Origin: Bacteroidaceae bacterium | GTDB taxonomy: Bacteria; Bacteroidota; Bacteroidia; Bacteroidales; Bacteroidaceae | Assembly (NCBI GenBank): GCA_017467385.1 | Contig: JAFTSK010000035.1 | Span: 1-55,111, forward strand | Reading direction: 5' to 3' | DNA: 55,111 nucleotides | In this document: positions 39,374 through 47,993 of the stretch, piece after piece | Layout of the letters: each line of letters begins with the position of its first letter | Numbering within the stretch: position 1 is the first letter of the stretch | Position numbers and translations under genes: made by a program | Notes under the pieces: generated by a model | Databases searched by the model: none | Told to the model about the DNA's origin: nothing | The model's input: the letters and a program-made list of their open reading frames with translations, nothing else

Positions 39374-40069
39374 ATGAGCCGATTACAGAAACTTAAAAAG
39401 TTAAAGAAAATAAGACTCCATAGAGAAGGAACAGAGATACTCATCATCAGCGCTTTTCTCCTCGTTGGACTCAACGCATTGCTCTTTTGGGCGTTCGATT
39501 GTAAGATTCTATTATACACCGTTGCCGCCATCAGCATTATCCTTTATTTGCTTATGGTCAATTTCTTCCGTTGCCCCATCCGAATCTTTGAGCAAGACAC
39601 CGAGAAAATTGTAGTCGCCCCTGCCGACGGTAAGATTGTCGTCATTGAAGAAGTAGACGAACAAGAATATTTCCACGAAAAGAAGTTGATGATTTCTATC
39701 TTCATGAACATAACCAATGTACATGCCAACTGGTATCCCGTAGATGGAACGGTGAAGCATGTCAGCCACCAGAACGGTAAGTTTATGAAGGCTTGGCTTC
39801 CGAAGGCAAGCACAGAAAACGAACGTTCTACCATTGTCATTGAAACTCCGGAAGGACATACGGTCATGGCTCGTCAGATAGCCGGAGCCGTTGCCAGACG
39901 CATTGTTACATACGCCCAAGAAGGAGAAGAATGTTTCATCGATGAACACATGGGCTTCATCAAGTTCGGCTCACGTGTCGATGTATATTTGCCTTTAGGC
40001 TCTGAAGTATGTGTAAAGATGGGACAAACCACCACAGGAAACGAAACGGTTATTGCTAAATTAAAATAA
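39374..40069 (+). CDS. psd: phosphatidylserine decarboxylase
   Basis: Psd decarboxylates phosphatidylserine to phosphatidylethanolamine, the main Bacteroides phospholipid. The 231-residue protein is of the short type, with two N-terminal membrane helices (about 20-55), [29 protein letters not shown] and near the C-terminus the self-cleavage site in [12 protein letters not shown]. There the Gly-Ser bond is cut to form the pyruvoyl group. pssA follows six bases later, giving the complete route from CDP-diacylglycerol to phosphatidylethanolamine. Confidence 0.95.
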   Translation: MSRLQKLKKLKKIRLHREGTEILIISAFLLVGLNALLFWAFDCKILLYTVAAISIILYLLMVNFFRCPIRIFEQDTEKIVVAPADGKIVVIEEVDEQEYFHEKKLMISIFMNITNVHANWYPVDGTVKHVSHQNGKFMKAWLPKASTENERSTIVIETPEGHTVMARQIAGAVARRIVTYAQEGEECFIDEHMGFIKFGSRVDVYLPLGSEVCVKMGQTTTGNETVIAKLK

Positions 40070-40075
40070 GTAAGC

Positions 40076-40783
40076 ATGAATATCAAACGCCACATTCCCA
40101 ACACCGTAACTTGTTGTAATCTCCTTTCCGGATGCGTAGCTTCGGTCATGGCTTTTCAAGCCAAGTATGAATTGGCTATCCTCTTCATTGTGATAGGAGC
40201 TGTATTCGATTTCTTCGATGGAATGTTAGCCCGTTTATTCAAGGTTTCCGGCCCGTTAGGGAAAGAACTCGATTCTTTAGCAGACGATATTACCTTTGGT
40301 TTGGCTCCTGCCACGATTGTCTTTTCCTTATTTAAAGAGGTACATTATCCGGAATTCATGCAACCAATTGCCGATATTTTCCCCTATACTGCCTTTATCA
40401 TTGCCGCTTTCTCTGCATTACGATTAGGCAAGTTCAACATTGACACCCGCCAGACAAGTTCATTTATTGGACTTCCCACTCCGGCCAATGCATTGTTCTG
40501 GGGTTCGTTTGTCATCGGGCATCATGATTTTCTCGTATCCGATTCATTTAATGCCATCTACCTTTTCTTATTGGTTATCCTAATGTCTTGGTTCTTGGTT
40601 GCTGAGATTCCCATGTTCTCTCTCAAGTTCAAGAATTTAAGTTGGAAAGACAATAAGACGAGTTATATATTCCTTTTAGGTTGTATTCTTTTGTTGGCAT
40701 TATATCAATTCCAACTTACAAGTTTCTATTCAATTATTTTGTGGTATATCCTGCTTTCCATCGCCACCAAGAAGAAGGCTTGA
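40076..40783 (+). CDS. pssA: CDP-diacylglycerol-serine O-phosphatidyltransferase
   Basis: PssA makes phosphatidylserine, the substrate of Psd encoded just upstream. The 235-residue protein has about seven membrane helices and the CDP-alcohol phosphotransferase motif: FDFFDGMLARLFKVSGPLGK followed by ELDSLADD, which fits DG(x)2AR(x)8G(x)3D(x)3D. It is the last gene of the psd-pssA pair. Confidence 0.95.
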   Translation: MNIKRHIPNTVTCCNLLSGCVASVMAFQAKYELAILFIVIGAVFDFFDGMLARLFKVSGPLGKELDSLADDITFGLAPATIVFSLFKEVHYPEFMQPIADIFPYTAFIIAAFSALRLGKFNIDTRQTSSFIGLPTPANALFWGSFVIGHHDFLVSDSFNAIYLFLLVILMSWFLVAEIPMFSLKFKNLSWKDNKTSYIFLLGCILLLALYQFQLTSFYSIILWYILLSIATKKKA

Positions 40784-40790
40784 GAAAGTT

Positions 40791-40806
40791 TGGCACGATT
40801 TTTGTA
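40791..40806 (+). promoter_or_regulatory. sigma54-type promoter before the DUF4834 gene
   Basis: The 16 bases TGGCACGATTTTTGTA fit the -24/-12 consensus TGGCACGN4TTGCA at all fixed positions except GC to GT at -12. It lies 24 bases before the DUF4834 ATG and begins seven bases after the pssA stop. This is unlike the other promoters found here. Confidence 0.65.
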
Positions 40807-40829
40807 GTATCCCATAAAAAGGAATTATT

Positions 40830-41087
40830 ATGTTTGGATTTTTAGGCTTTATACTACTATTCATCTTTTTAATTGTCGTTGTAGCATTGGGATTGATAAG
40901 CTACTTTCTGCGTATGCTATTCGGATTTGGCAAACGTACTCCCAAGCCATATAGCAACCCTAAATCTACGGGAAGCGAATATGCCGCCAACCAACAAACG
41001 ATTTCAAGCACTTCATCGTCTGCCAACAAAAAGAAAATATTTGGAGAAGATGAGGGAGAATACGTGGAGTATGAGGAAATAAACTAA
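40830..41087 (+). CDS. DUF4834 family small membrane protein
   Basis: The 85-residue protein has one N-terminal membrane helix (FLGFILLFIFLIVVVALGLI), a short basic linker and a polar, Ser/Asn-rich tail that ends in acidic residues (DEGEYVEYEEIN). It fits DUF4834, a Bacteroidetes family of unknown function. A sigma54-like promoter directly ahead suggests conditional expression, perhaps membrane stress. The stop codon lies two bases from the convergent tadA stop. Confidence 0.8.
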   Translation: MFGFLGFILLFIFLIVVVALGLISYFLRMLFGFGKRTPKPYSNPKSTGSEYAANQQTISSTSSSANKKKIFGEDEGEYVEYEEIN

Positions 41088-41089
41088 GA

Positions 41090-41524
41090 TTATCTTCTTT
41101 TCTTAAAGAATTCTTTCATCAAGAGAGAGCATTCGTTTTCTAAAACTCCCTGTATTACAACGGTCTTAGGGTGAAAGGATTGAGGAGCATACTTCTGATA
41201 GCCTCGTTTTTCATCGGAAGCTCCAAAAACCACCTTTCTTAATTGCGCCCATGCAATCGCCCCGGCACACATGACACAAGGTTCTACCGTTACGTACAAC
41301 GTACAATCGGTCAGATATTTGCCTCCCAAATAATTGGCGGCAGCTGTAATTGCTTGCATCTCGGCATGAGCCGTAACATCGACCAATGTTTCCGTCAGGT
41401 TATGCGCTCGAGCAATGATACGGTCTCGACATACAACAACAGCTCCAACAGGCACCTCCCCTCTTTCAGCTGCTTTCTCCGCTTCTGCCAAAGCCTGTCT
41501 CATGTAAAAGATGTCATCTGCCAT
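41090..41524 (-). CDS. tadA: tRNA adenosine deaminase TadA / nucleoside deaminase
   Basis: TadA converts A34 to inosine in tRNA-Arg(ACG). The 144-residue protein has the zinc deaminase motifs HAEMQAI and PCVMCAGAI, EVPVGAVVV at the start and a basic C-terminus suited to RNA binding. Related guanine deaminases share these motifs, so TadA is the likely but not only reading. The gene starts three bases after the RHH-like gene ends. Confidence 0.88.
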   Translation of the reverse strand: MADDIFYMRQALAEAEKAAERGEVPVGAVVVCRDRIIARAHNLTETLVDVTAHAEMQAITAAANYLGGKYLTDCTLYVTVEPCVMCAGAIAWAQLRKVVFGASDEKRGYQKYAPQSFHPKTVVIQGVLENECSLLMKEFFKKRR

Positions 41525-41526
41525 AA

Positions 41527-41760
41527 TTACCGTCTCATGTCATGTTCATTAAACAAGGTAGGATAATCTTCATCCATCTTTTGACGAATAAAGGTCAACA
41601 CAGTCTCACGAAGCCAACGCGCCTTGTTGGTTATCTTATATTTCTTCAAATAAGAATCAACAATCCGCAATTCTTCCTCACTCATCAAACAAACCATCCG
41701 CTGCTTGCGTTTAGGCATGGATGCAGGAACTTTCACTCTTTTTTTCACAGTATTTGCCAT
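41527..41760 (-). CDS. small basic protein with ribbon-helix-helix-like region
   Basis: The real start is the ATG at 41760 (MANTVKKRVKVPASMPKRKQ), 77 residues; the longer frame to 42042 lies antisense to yraN. The segment RMVCLMSEEELRIVDSYLKK followed by YKITNKARWLRETVLTFIRQ looks like a ribbon-helix-helix DNA-binding fold. I do not recognise a named family. It is co-directional with tadA (two-base gap) and divergent from yraN. A promoter box (41769-41776) sits only eight bases before its ATG, so its mRNA may be nearly leaderless. Confidence 0.65.
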   Translation of the reverse strand: MANTVKKRVKVPASMPKRKQRMVCLMSEEELRIVDSYLKKYKITNKARWLRETVLTFIRQKMDEDYPTLFNEHDMRR

Positions 41761-41768
41761 ATCCGTTG

Positions 41769-41798
41769 CAAATTTAACCTTACTTCCGCAAAAACAAA
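41769..41798 (-). promoter_or_regulatory. promoter for the RHH-like gene and tadA
   Basis: On the minus strand TTTG (41798-41795), 18 bases, then TAAATTTG (41776-41769). It overlaps the region upstream of the divergent yraN, whose own box TAATTTTG is at 41811-41818. Confidence 0.6.
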
Positions 41799-41810
41799 AC
41801 ATAAAAAGCG

Positions 41811-41818
41811 TAATTTTG
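41811..41818 (+). promoter_or_regulatory. promoter box for yraN-birA-MATE
   Basis: TAATTTTG is a full TAnnTTTG box 19 bases before the yraN ATG. No TTTG is at 19-20 bases upstream. Confidence 0.5.
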
Positions 41819-41836
41819 CAACAAAGTATAGAAATA

Positions 41837-42202
41837 ATGGCTGAGCATAACGAACTTGGGAAGGAAGGGGAAGAAGAAGTTGTACGCTTTTTAAGCGAAA
41901 AGGGATACATCATCCACCATCGGAATTGGCGTTTCAGGAAATACGAGATAGACATTGTTGCCCAATTTCGCGACGAGTTGATTATCGTAGAGGTAAAAAC
42001 CCGAAGCAACACTTTATATGGGACTCCCGAATCAGCCATCAATGATGCTAAAATCCGAAGGATTGTATCTTCGACTAACGCTTATTTGCATAAATATGAA
42101 ATAGACTTACCTGTACGTTTTGATATTATTACTGTAACTGGATGTAAAGGTACATTCCAAATTACACACATAGAAGAAGCATTTTATCCACCTATTTGGT
42201 AA
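41837..42202 (+). CDS. yraN: YraN-family (UPF0102) nuclease-like protein
   Basis: Start at ATG 41837 (MAEHNELGKEGEEEVVRFLS), 121 residues; the longer frame crosses the promoter region. The endonuclease-like fold is seen in GYIIHHRNWRFRKYEIDIVA and LIIVEVKTRSN, where Glu, Asp and E-x-K form the PD-(D/E)XK-type metal site. UPF0102 proteins are widespread and linked to DNA processing or recombination, without an established role. birA follows after 14 bases. Confidence 0.92.
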   Translation: MAEHNELGKEGEEEVVRFLSEKGYIIHHRNWRFRKYEIDIVAQFRDELIIVEVKTRSNTLYGTPESAINDAKIRRIVSSTNAYLHKYEIDLPVRFDIITVTGCKGTFQITHIEEAFYPPIW

Positions 42203-42216
42203 TTTAAAGAAAGAAA

Positions 42217-42981
42217 ATGAAACAGCCTCAACCGATAAATGTTCCCATTGAAAGAATCGAAGAGATTCCTTCAACCAACAACTACTTATCCGAGCTTTGC
42301 CAACAAGGAAAGGCAAGCGAATTTTACACCGTTGTAGCAGAAAAGCAAACTTCCGGCAAAGGTCAACGCGGAAATTGTTGGGAGTCTGAACCTCACAAGA
42401 ATCTGACGTTCAGCATGGTTTTATATCCAACTTCTTTTGAAGCCAACAAACAATTCTACCTGTCTATATTGGTGGCTATTTCTGTTGTCGATGCGTTGAC
42501 CGATTATACAGACGGTTTTTCCATCAAATGGCCTAACGACATTTATTGGAAAGATCAAAAAATTTGCGGCATTTTAATAGAGAACGAATTGGAAGGAAAA
42601 TACCTAAGTCAATCCATCGTTGGCATAGGCTTGAATGTCAACCAAACCACCTTCCCGTCTTCCCTTCCCAATCCTATTTCACTATATCAGATAATAGGCA
42701 AAGAAATTGACAGGGAAGAAATTCTCCATAAAATCATTCATTCCATCTTGGGAGGCTATCAATCCCTGGAACGGAACTTCCAAAAGACTTCGGAAGCGCT
42801 GACATATTTATATAAGAATCTGTTATATCGCAAAGAAGGCTTCCACCGATACAAAGACAACAACGGAGAGTTCCTGGCAAGAATATACGACATTGGCCAG
42901 GATGGAAGTTTGTTCTTGAAAGACGAAATTAACCACATCCGTAAATATACCTTCAAAGAAGTAACCTACGTCCATGAATAA
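42217..42981 (+). CDS. birA: biotin-[acetyl-CoA-carboxylase] ligase
   Basis: BirA attaches biotin to the carboxylase carrier protein. The 254-residue protein has the class I layout with no N-terminal DNA-binding domain. The biotin-binding loop reads TSGKGQRGNCWES (canonical GRGRRG), and KWPNDIYW with IVGIGLNVNQ are present. It is therefore not expected to act as a repressor. Its stop overlaps the MATE gene by eight bases. Confidence 0.93.
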   Translation: MKQPQPINVPIERIEEIPSTNNYLSELCQQGKASEFYTVVAEKQTSGKGQRGNCWESEPHKNLTFSMVLYPTSFEANKQFYLSILVAISVVDALTDYTDGFSIKWPNDIYWKDQKICGILIENELEGKYLSQSIVGIGLNVNQTTFPSSLPNPISLYQIIGKEIDREEILHKIIHSILGGYQSLERNFQKTSEALTYLYKNLLYRKEGFHRYKDNNGEFLARIYDIGQDGSLFLKDEINHIRKYTFKEVTYVHE

Positions 42982-44269
42982 AGGAAACCGGGAAATAACA
43001 GCCATTGCTCTCCCCTCCATCGTTTCAAACATCACAGTTCCACTATTGGGACTGGTAGATGTAACCATCGTAGGGCATTTAGGAGCTGCTTCTTACATTG
43101 GTGCCATCGCCATTGGGAGCATGCTTTTCAATACGATCTATTGGCTATTTGGCTTCTTACGAATGGGAACCAGCGGTATGACTTCCCAAGCATACGGTGC
43201 CAACAATACCTCCGAAACGGCTCACTTGTTGACTCGTTCCTGTGGCGTGGGTTTTATAGCCGCCATTGCACTCATCCTCCTACAATTTCCCATCGAACGT
43301 TTGGCATTTACTCTGATAGACACGACCGCCGAGATAGAGATGTATGCTTCCCAATACTTTCGTATCTGCATTTGGGGTGCGCCGGCCATGTTGGGATTAT
43401 ACAGCCTGACCGGTTGGTTTATCGGCATGCAAAACTCTCGCTATCCCATGTTTATTGCCATTGTACAAAACGTAGTCAATATTGTTGCCAGCCTTCTGTT
43501 TGTCTATGGATGCGACATGAAGATAGAAGGGGTAGCTTGGGGAACATTGGTTGCCCAATATGCCGGTTTCTTTATGGCCTATCTACTTTGGAAGCATCAA
43601 TACGGATATTTATCTCCATACATTCAAATAAAATCTCTGACCGACCGGCAAGCAATGAGCCGCTTTTTCAATGTCAACCGAGATATTTTCCTTCGCACGT
43701 TATGCTTGATTGCCGTAACGACTTATTTCACTTCGGCAGGAGCTTCACAGGGAGAAATCACTCTGGCTGTCAACACCTTACTCATGCAACTGTTTACCTT
43801 GTTTTCGTATTTTATGGATGGATTCGCCTATGCCGGTGAAGCATTGACCGGGAAATACATCGGAGCCAAAGATTCCCTGTCTCTCCAAGCGATGATTAAA
43901 CGACTTTTTAGATGGGGAATAAGCATAGCCTTCCTTTTTACAGCTCTTTACATTCTGGGAGGAGAGCATTTTCTTCGCTTACTAACCAACGAGCCTAACG
44001 TTATTGAAGCCTCTGGAGACTATTTTTATTGGGCATTGCTCATCCCCATTACGGGATATTCAGCCTTTCTTATGGACGGTATTTTCATCGGAGCCACCGC
44101 CACTCGATACATGTTGTGGGGGATGTTGATTGCTTCCACCTGTTTCTTCTTGATATATTGGGGTTTGCAAGGTATCATGGGAAACCACGCGCTTTGGTTG
44201 GCTTTCATCGTCTATCTATCCCTTCGTGGAATTGTACAACGCATTTTAGGCAGAAAGATTTTGTCATAA
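42974..44269 (+). CDS. MATE-family efflux transporter
   Basis: The 431-residue protein has 12 membrane helices in two similar halves, as in MATE (multidrug and toxic compound extrusion) antiporters, which export cationic drugs using Na+ or H+. Typical segments are PSIVSNITVPLLGLVDVTIV and RMGTSGMTSQAYGANN near the start. The substrate is unknown. It overlaps birA and its end contains the upstream box of the pyrH promoter. Confidence 0.93.
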   Translation: MNKGNREITAIALPSIVSNITVPLLGLVDVTIVGHLGAASYIGAIAIGSMLFNTIYWLFGFLRMGTSGMTSQAYGANNTSETAHLLTRSCGVGFIAAIALILLQFPIERLAFTLIDTTAEIEMYASQYFRICIWGAPAMLGLYSLTGWFIGMQNSRYPMFIAIVQNVVNIVASLLFVYGCDMKIEGVAWGTLVAQYAGFFMAYLLWKHQYGYLSPYIQIKSLTDRQAMSRFFNVNRDIFLRTLCLIAVTTYFTSAGASQGEITLAVNTLLMQLFTLFSYFMDGFAYAGEALTGKYIGAKDSLSLQAMIKRLFRWGISIAFLFTALYILGGEHFLRLLTNEPNVIEASGDYFYWALLIPITGYSAFLMDGIFIGATATRYMLWGMLIASTCFFLIYWGLQGIMGNHALWLAFIVYLSLRGIVQRILGRKILS

Positions 44270-44290
44270 ATCGAAAGTTGTGTAAGTTTG
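44260..44290 (+). promoter_or_regulatory. promoter for pyrH
   Basis: TTTG at 44260-44263, 19 bases, and TAAGTTTG at 44283-44290 are a perfect match. The upstream box lies inside the end of the MATE gene; pyrH starts 26 bases downstream. Confidence 0.83.
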
Positions 44291-44316
44291 CAAAAAACAT
44301 ATTAAAAGATAATACT

Positions 44317-45027
44317 ATGGCAAGATTTAAAAGAATTCTTCTGAAACTGAGTGGTGAAAGCCTCATGGGTGAAAAGCAATATGGCATCGACGAAAAGCGT
44401 CTGGGCGAGTATGCACAACAAATCAAGGAAATCCACGACATGGGCGTACAGATTGGCATCGTGATTGGTGGCGGCAACATCTTTCGTGGCTTGAGTGGCG
44501 CTTCCAAAGGTTTTGACCGTGTAAAGGGCGACCAAATGGGAATGTTGGCAACGGTTATCAACAGTCTCGGTTTAAGCAGTGCATTGGGTGCGGCCGGTGT
44601 AAAGGCACGCGTTCTGACTGCTGTACGCATGGAACCTATCGGTGAGTTTTATAGCAAGTGGAAAGCCATCGAAGCTATGGAAAACGGTGAAGTAGTTATC
44701 ATGTCAGCAGGAACCGGCAATCCGTTCTTTACCACCGACACTGGTTCTTCCCTTCGCGGCATTGAAATTGAAGCAGATGTAATGCTGAAGGGTACACGTG
44801 TAGACGGCATCTACACCGCCGATCCGGAAAAAGATCCGACAGCTACTAAGTTCGATGACATCACTTACGATGAAGTGTTAAGTCGTGGTCTGAAGGTTAT
44901 GGACTTGACAGCTACTTGCATGTGTAAAGAAAACAAACTCCCCATCATTGTATTCGACATGGATACCGTTGGCAACCTGAAGAAAGTGATGAGTGGAAAA
45001 AACATCGGTACATTGGTACATAATTAA
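44317..45027 (+). CDS. pyrH: UMP kinase
   Basis: PyrH phosphorylates UMP to UDP in pyrimidine synthesis. The frame is open from 44029, but the gene begins at ATG 44317 (MARFKRILLKLSGESLMG), 236 residues. GIVIGGGNIFRG, VIMSAGTGNPFFTTDT and GVKARVLTAVRMEPIGE are the family motifs. It precedes frr, a common pairing, but a strong terminator separates them. Confidence 0.96.
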   Translation: MARFKRILLKLSGESLMGEKQYGIDEKRLGEYAQQIKEIHDMGVQIGIVIGGGNIFRGLSGASKGFDRVKGDQMGMLATVINSLGLSSALGAAGVKARVLTAVRMEPIGEFYSKWKAIEAMENGEVVIMSAGTGNPFFTTDTGSSLRGIEIEADVMLKGTRVDGIYTADPEKDPTATKFDDITYDEVLSRGLKVMDLTATCMCKENKLPIIVFDMDTVGNLKKVMSGKNIGTLVHN

Positions 45028-45060
45028 GATTCCAAAGCTTATCACATATTAAGCTATTTG

Positions 45061-45092
45061 CCCGTCATTGACTTAACATTGTTCAATGACGG
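45061..45092 (+). terminator. terminator after pyrH
   Basis: CCCGTCATTGA and TCAATGACGGG form an 11-bp perfect stem, followed by TTATTTTTT. The 336-base gap 45028-45363 holds this hairpin, a smaller AGCTTA/TAAGCT hairpin and the frr promoter; no gene was seen in the rest. Confidence 0.88.
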
Positions 45093-45288
45093 GTTATTTT
45101 TTACTCCCCTATTAGTCCTTTCAGATAAAAGCATTGACTTTCGCATAACTCGTGAGAATGGTAATAAAGAAGCATCTGTAGTGTAACACACTGAATACTT
45201 GCATTTCCTAAAAAACGAAATGATATACACGCAAAAACACGAAATAAAGCCATTCCTAAGGATTTTCCCAAAATTCCTTCACTGAAGA

Positions 45289-45320
45289 ATTGCACAACTT
45301 GAAAAAATAACTTACTTTTG
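45289..45320 (+). promoter_or_regulatory. promoter for frr
   Basis: TACTTTTG at 45313-45320 is a full box; the upstream element reads ATTG (45289-45292), 20 bases before it. It lies 43 bases before the frr start at 45364. Confidence 0.62.
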
Positions 45321-45363
45321 TTTCCATTGAAACAAGATGTTTAAACTAAAAACCACGAAAGAT

Positions 45364-45924
45364 ATGACAGACGTTAAGACTTGCCTCAACGAGGCGCAGG
45401 AAAAAATGGATATGGCTACCATGTATTTGGAAGAATCATTGGCACACATTCGTGCCGGCAAAGCCGACACTCGCTTGCTGGATGGCATTCGTGTTGATTC
45501 ATACGGTAGCTTAGTGCCTATCAACAATGTAGCCTCAGTAACTACTCCCGATGCACGTAGCATCGCCATTAAGCCCTGGGATAAAAGCATGTTCCGCGTA
45601 ATCGAAAAGGCAATCATTGACTCTTCTTTAGGTATCATGCCGGAAAACAACGGTGAAATCATCCGCATCGGTATTCCTCCTTTGACAGAAGACCGTCGTA
45701 AGCAACTCGCTAAGCAATGTAAGGGAGAAGCAGAAAATGCAAAGGTAAGTGTACGCAATGCCCGTCGCGATGGTGTAGACAAACTGAAGAAAGCCGTAAA
45801 GGATGGTCTGCCAGAAGATGAACAGAAGAACGGCGAAGAAAAGCTTCAAAAGTTACATGACAAGTACATCAAGACCATTGATGAACTGTTTGCAGCAAAG
45901 GAAAAAGAAATCATGACAGTATAA
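45364..45924 (+). CDS. frr: ribosome recycling factor
   Basis: RRF splits post-termination ribosomes together with EF-G. The start is set at ATG 45364 ([20 protein letters not shown]) and not the ATG 27 bases earlier, because this gives the family length of 186 residues. [20 protein letters not shown] and [19 protein letters not shown] are typical. rsgA begins nine bases after its stop. Confidence 0.96.
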   Translation: MTDVKTCLNEAQEKMDMATMYLEESLAHIRAGKADTRLLDGIRVDSYGSLVPINNVASVTTPDARSIAIKPWDKSMFRVIEKAIIDSSLGIMPENNGEIIRIGIPPLTEDRRKQLAKQCKGEAENAKVSVRNARRDGVDKLKKAVKDGLPEDEQKNGEEKLQKLHDKYIKTIDELFAAKEKEIMTV

Positions 45925-45933
45925 AGGAAAGAC

Positions 45934-46866
45934 GTGCGCGGATTAGTCATTAAAAATACAGGGAGCTGGTATCAAGTAAAGACGGATGACGGGCAGTTGG
46001 TAGACTGCAAGATTAAAGGTAATTTCCGTCTGAAAGGTATCCGAAGCACCAACCCAATTGCGGTGGGCGACTATGTGCAAATCATCGTAAACAACGAAGG
46101 CACAGCTTTTATCAGCGAAATCGAAGACCGCAAGAACTACATCATCCGACGTGCATCGAACCTCTCGAAACAATCACATATACTGGCCGCTAACCTCGAC
46201 CAGTGTATGTTGATTATCACTATCAATTATCCCGAGACATCGACCATTTTCATCGACCGCTTTCTGGCTACTGCCGAAGCCTACCGAATCCCTGTCAAAT
46301 TGATATTCAACAAGATAGACCGATACAACGAAGATGATTCACGTTTCATGGAGGCTTTGATTAACCTCTATACTTCGATTGGTTATCCTTGCTTCAAGGT
46401 TTCTGCCTTAAACGAAACGGGCATTGAAGACATCAAACAGGACTTGGAAGGAAAAGTAACTTTGCTTTCGGGTAATTCCGGCGTGGGAAAGTCGACATTA
46501 ATCAACGCTATTCTACCGGAACAAAGCGTGAAAACCGGAGAAATCTCCGACTATCATAATAAAGGTATGCACACCACGACGTTCTCTGAAATGTTTCCAT
46601 TAGCCAACGGTGGCTATCTGATAGATACCCCGGGCATTAAAGGCTTCGGCACATTCGACATGGAAGAGGAAGAAGTGGGACATTACTTTAAGGAAATATT
46701 TGAATACTCAGCGAATTGCAAATATGGCAATTGTACCCACCGCCACGAACCGGGATGTGCGGTACGAGAAGCCGTAGAGAACCATTTTATCAGCGAGTCG
46801 CGATACACCTCTTACCTGAACATGTTGGAAGACAAGGAAGAAGGCAAGTATCGGGCGGCATTTTAA
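45934..46866 (+). CDS. rsgA: small-subunit maturation GTPase RsgA
   Basis: RsgA is a circularly permuted GTPase that checks late 30S assembly. The 310-residue protein begins at a GTG codon. It has an N-terminal OB fold (about 1-70), then G4 FNKIDRYN before G1 [12 protein letters not shown] and G3 DTPGIKGFG, the permuted order. The C-terminal zinc site is in [14 protein letters not shown]. The preceding base sequence AAGGAAAG is a weak ribosome-binding site. It lies between frr and an M28 peptidase gene. Confidence 0.95.
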   Translation: MRGLVIKNTGSWYQVKTDDGQLVDCKIKGNFRLKGIRSTNPIAVGDYVQIIVNNEGTAFISEIEDRKNYIIRRASNLSKQSHILAANLDQCMLIITINYPETSTIFIDRFLATAEAYRIPVKLIFNKIDRYNEDDSRFMEALINLYTSIGYPCFKVSALNETGIEDIKQDLEGKVTLLSGNSGVGKSTLINAILPEQSVKTGEISDYHNKGMHTTTFSEMFPLANGGYLIDTPGIKGFGTFDMEEEEVGHYFKEIFEYSANCKYGNCTHRHEPGCAVREAVENHFISESRYTSYLNMLEDKEEGKYRAAF

Positions 46867-46878
46867 ATCACAGAAACC

Positions 46879-47904
46879 ATGAAAAAGCATTTATTATTGG
46901 CGGCATTGTTCGCATTGGGAACTCTCCACTTGGATGCAGCATCTCCAAAGAAAGTAAAGGTTACTCCGGAACAAAAAGGAGTAGAAAGTATCAACTTGGC
47001 AACAGCCGAAGCACATATCAACTTCTTGGCGGCCGATGAATTGGAAGGTCGTGAAGCCGGTTGGCAAGGTGGACGCATCGCGGGCAACTACATCATTTCT
47101 TGCCTGAAGCAGATGGGCTTGCAACCATTGTTTGAAGACGGCTATGTTCAACCGTTTGAGGTAGCACATGCCGAACGTCAGGTACGAGGAAAACGTTGGC
47201 AAGTACATCCGGATTCTGTGGCCAAGCTGAAACAAGGTGTTCATCAGAAACTTGACTTGCGCAACATTCTTTGTAAGATTGAAGGTAAGAACCCTAACGA
47301 AATTGTGATTATCGGTGCGCATTACGATCATTTGGGATACGACTCCATGTTGGCCGGCGACCAGATTTATAACGGTGCGGACGACAACGCTTCGGGTGTA
47401 CAGGCTGTATTGCAAGTAGCTCGTGCATTTTTAGTAACCGGTCAACAACCGGAACGTACCGTCATCTTCGCTTTCTGGGACGGTGAAGAAAAAGGATTGC
47501 TCGGTTCCAAGTATTTCGCATTGGCTTATCCGGAAATCGGTAAGGTAAAAGGTTACTTAAACTATGATATGATTGGCCGTAACAACAACGAAGCAAAGCC
47601 AAAACATTTCGTTTATTTCTATACAGCCGCTTATAAGATGTTTGGCGACTGGCTGAAGAAAGACATCGAAACTTTCGGATTGCAATTGGAGCCTGACTAT
47701 CGTGCTTGGGACAATCCGGTAGGTGGTAGCGACAACGGAACCTTTGCCAAGTTAGGTATTCCTATTATATGGTATCACACCGATGCTCATCCGGATTACC
47801 ATTTACCAAGCGACCATGCAGAACGTCTCAACTGGGAAAAGATGATAGACATTACCAAAGCTTCTTTCTTAGCCTTCTGGAAACTGGCAAACGAAAAATA
47901 TTAA
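46879..47904 (+). CDS. M28-family zinc aminopeptidase (exported)
   Basis: The 341-residue protein has a signal peptide (LLLAALFALGTLHLDA) and the M28 zinc-site set: IIGAHYDHLG, NGADDNASGVQ, FWDGEEKGLLGS, YLNYDMIGR and WYHTDAHPDYHLPSDH. It should release amino acids from peptides, or act as a glutaminyl cyclase-like enzyme, in the periplasm; the exact substrate is not shown. It is 12 bases after rsgA and ends at a terminator. Confidence 0.92.
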   Translation: MKKHLLLAALFALGTLHLDAASPKKVKVTPEQKGVESINLATAEAHINFLAADELEGREAGWQGGRIAGNYIISCLKQMGLQPLFEDGYVQPFEVAHAERQVRGKRWQVHPDSVAKLKQGVHQKLDLRNILCKIEGKNPNEIVIIGAHYDHLGYDSMLAGDQIYNGADDNASGVQAVLQVARAFLVTGQQPERTVIFAFWDGEEKGLLGSKYFALAYPEIGKVKGYLNYDMIGRNNNEAKPKHFVYFYTAAYKMFGDWLKKDIETFGLQLEPDYRAWDNPVGGSDNGTFAKLGIPIIWYHTDAHPDYHLPSDHAERLNWEKMIDITKASFLAFWKLANEKY

Positions 47905-47915
47905 AAAACGATAAA

Positions 47916-47954
47916 TTTAAAAGAGCTGTATTAAACAAATGCAGCTCTTTTAAA
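47916..47954 (+). terminator. terminator after the M28 peptidase gene
   Basis: TTTAAAAGAGCTG and CAGCTCTTTTAAA form a 13-bp perfect stem around a 13-base loop. The U-tract is partly within the stem. Confidence 0.75.
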
Positions 47955-47993
47955 TCATTATATAATTAGGTATAATCAAAATCTTAGTCATAC

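Noticed and set aside
43141-43839. 232-residue plus-strand frame
   Set aside because: A different frame inside the MATE transporter; rich in His, Arg and Cys as expected of a shadow.
45101-45295. 64-residue minus-strand frame between pyrH and frr
   Set aside because: Low-complexity translation with no homology signal, in a gap explained by a terminator and promoter.
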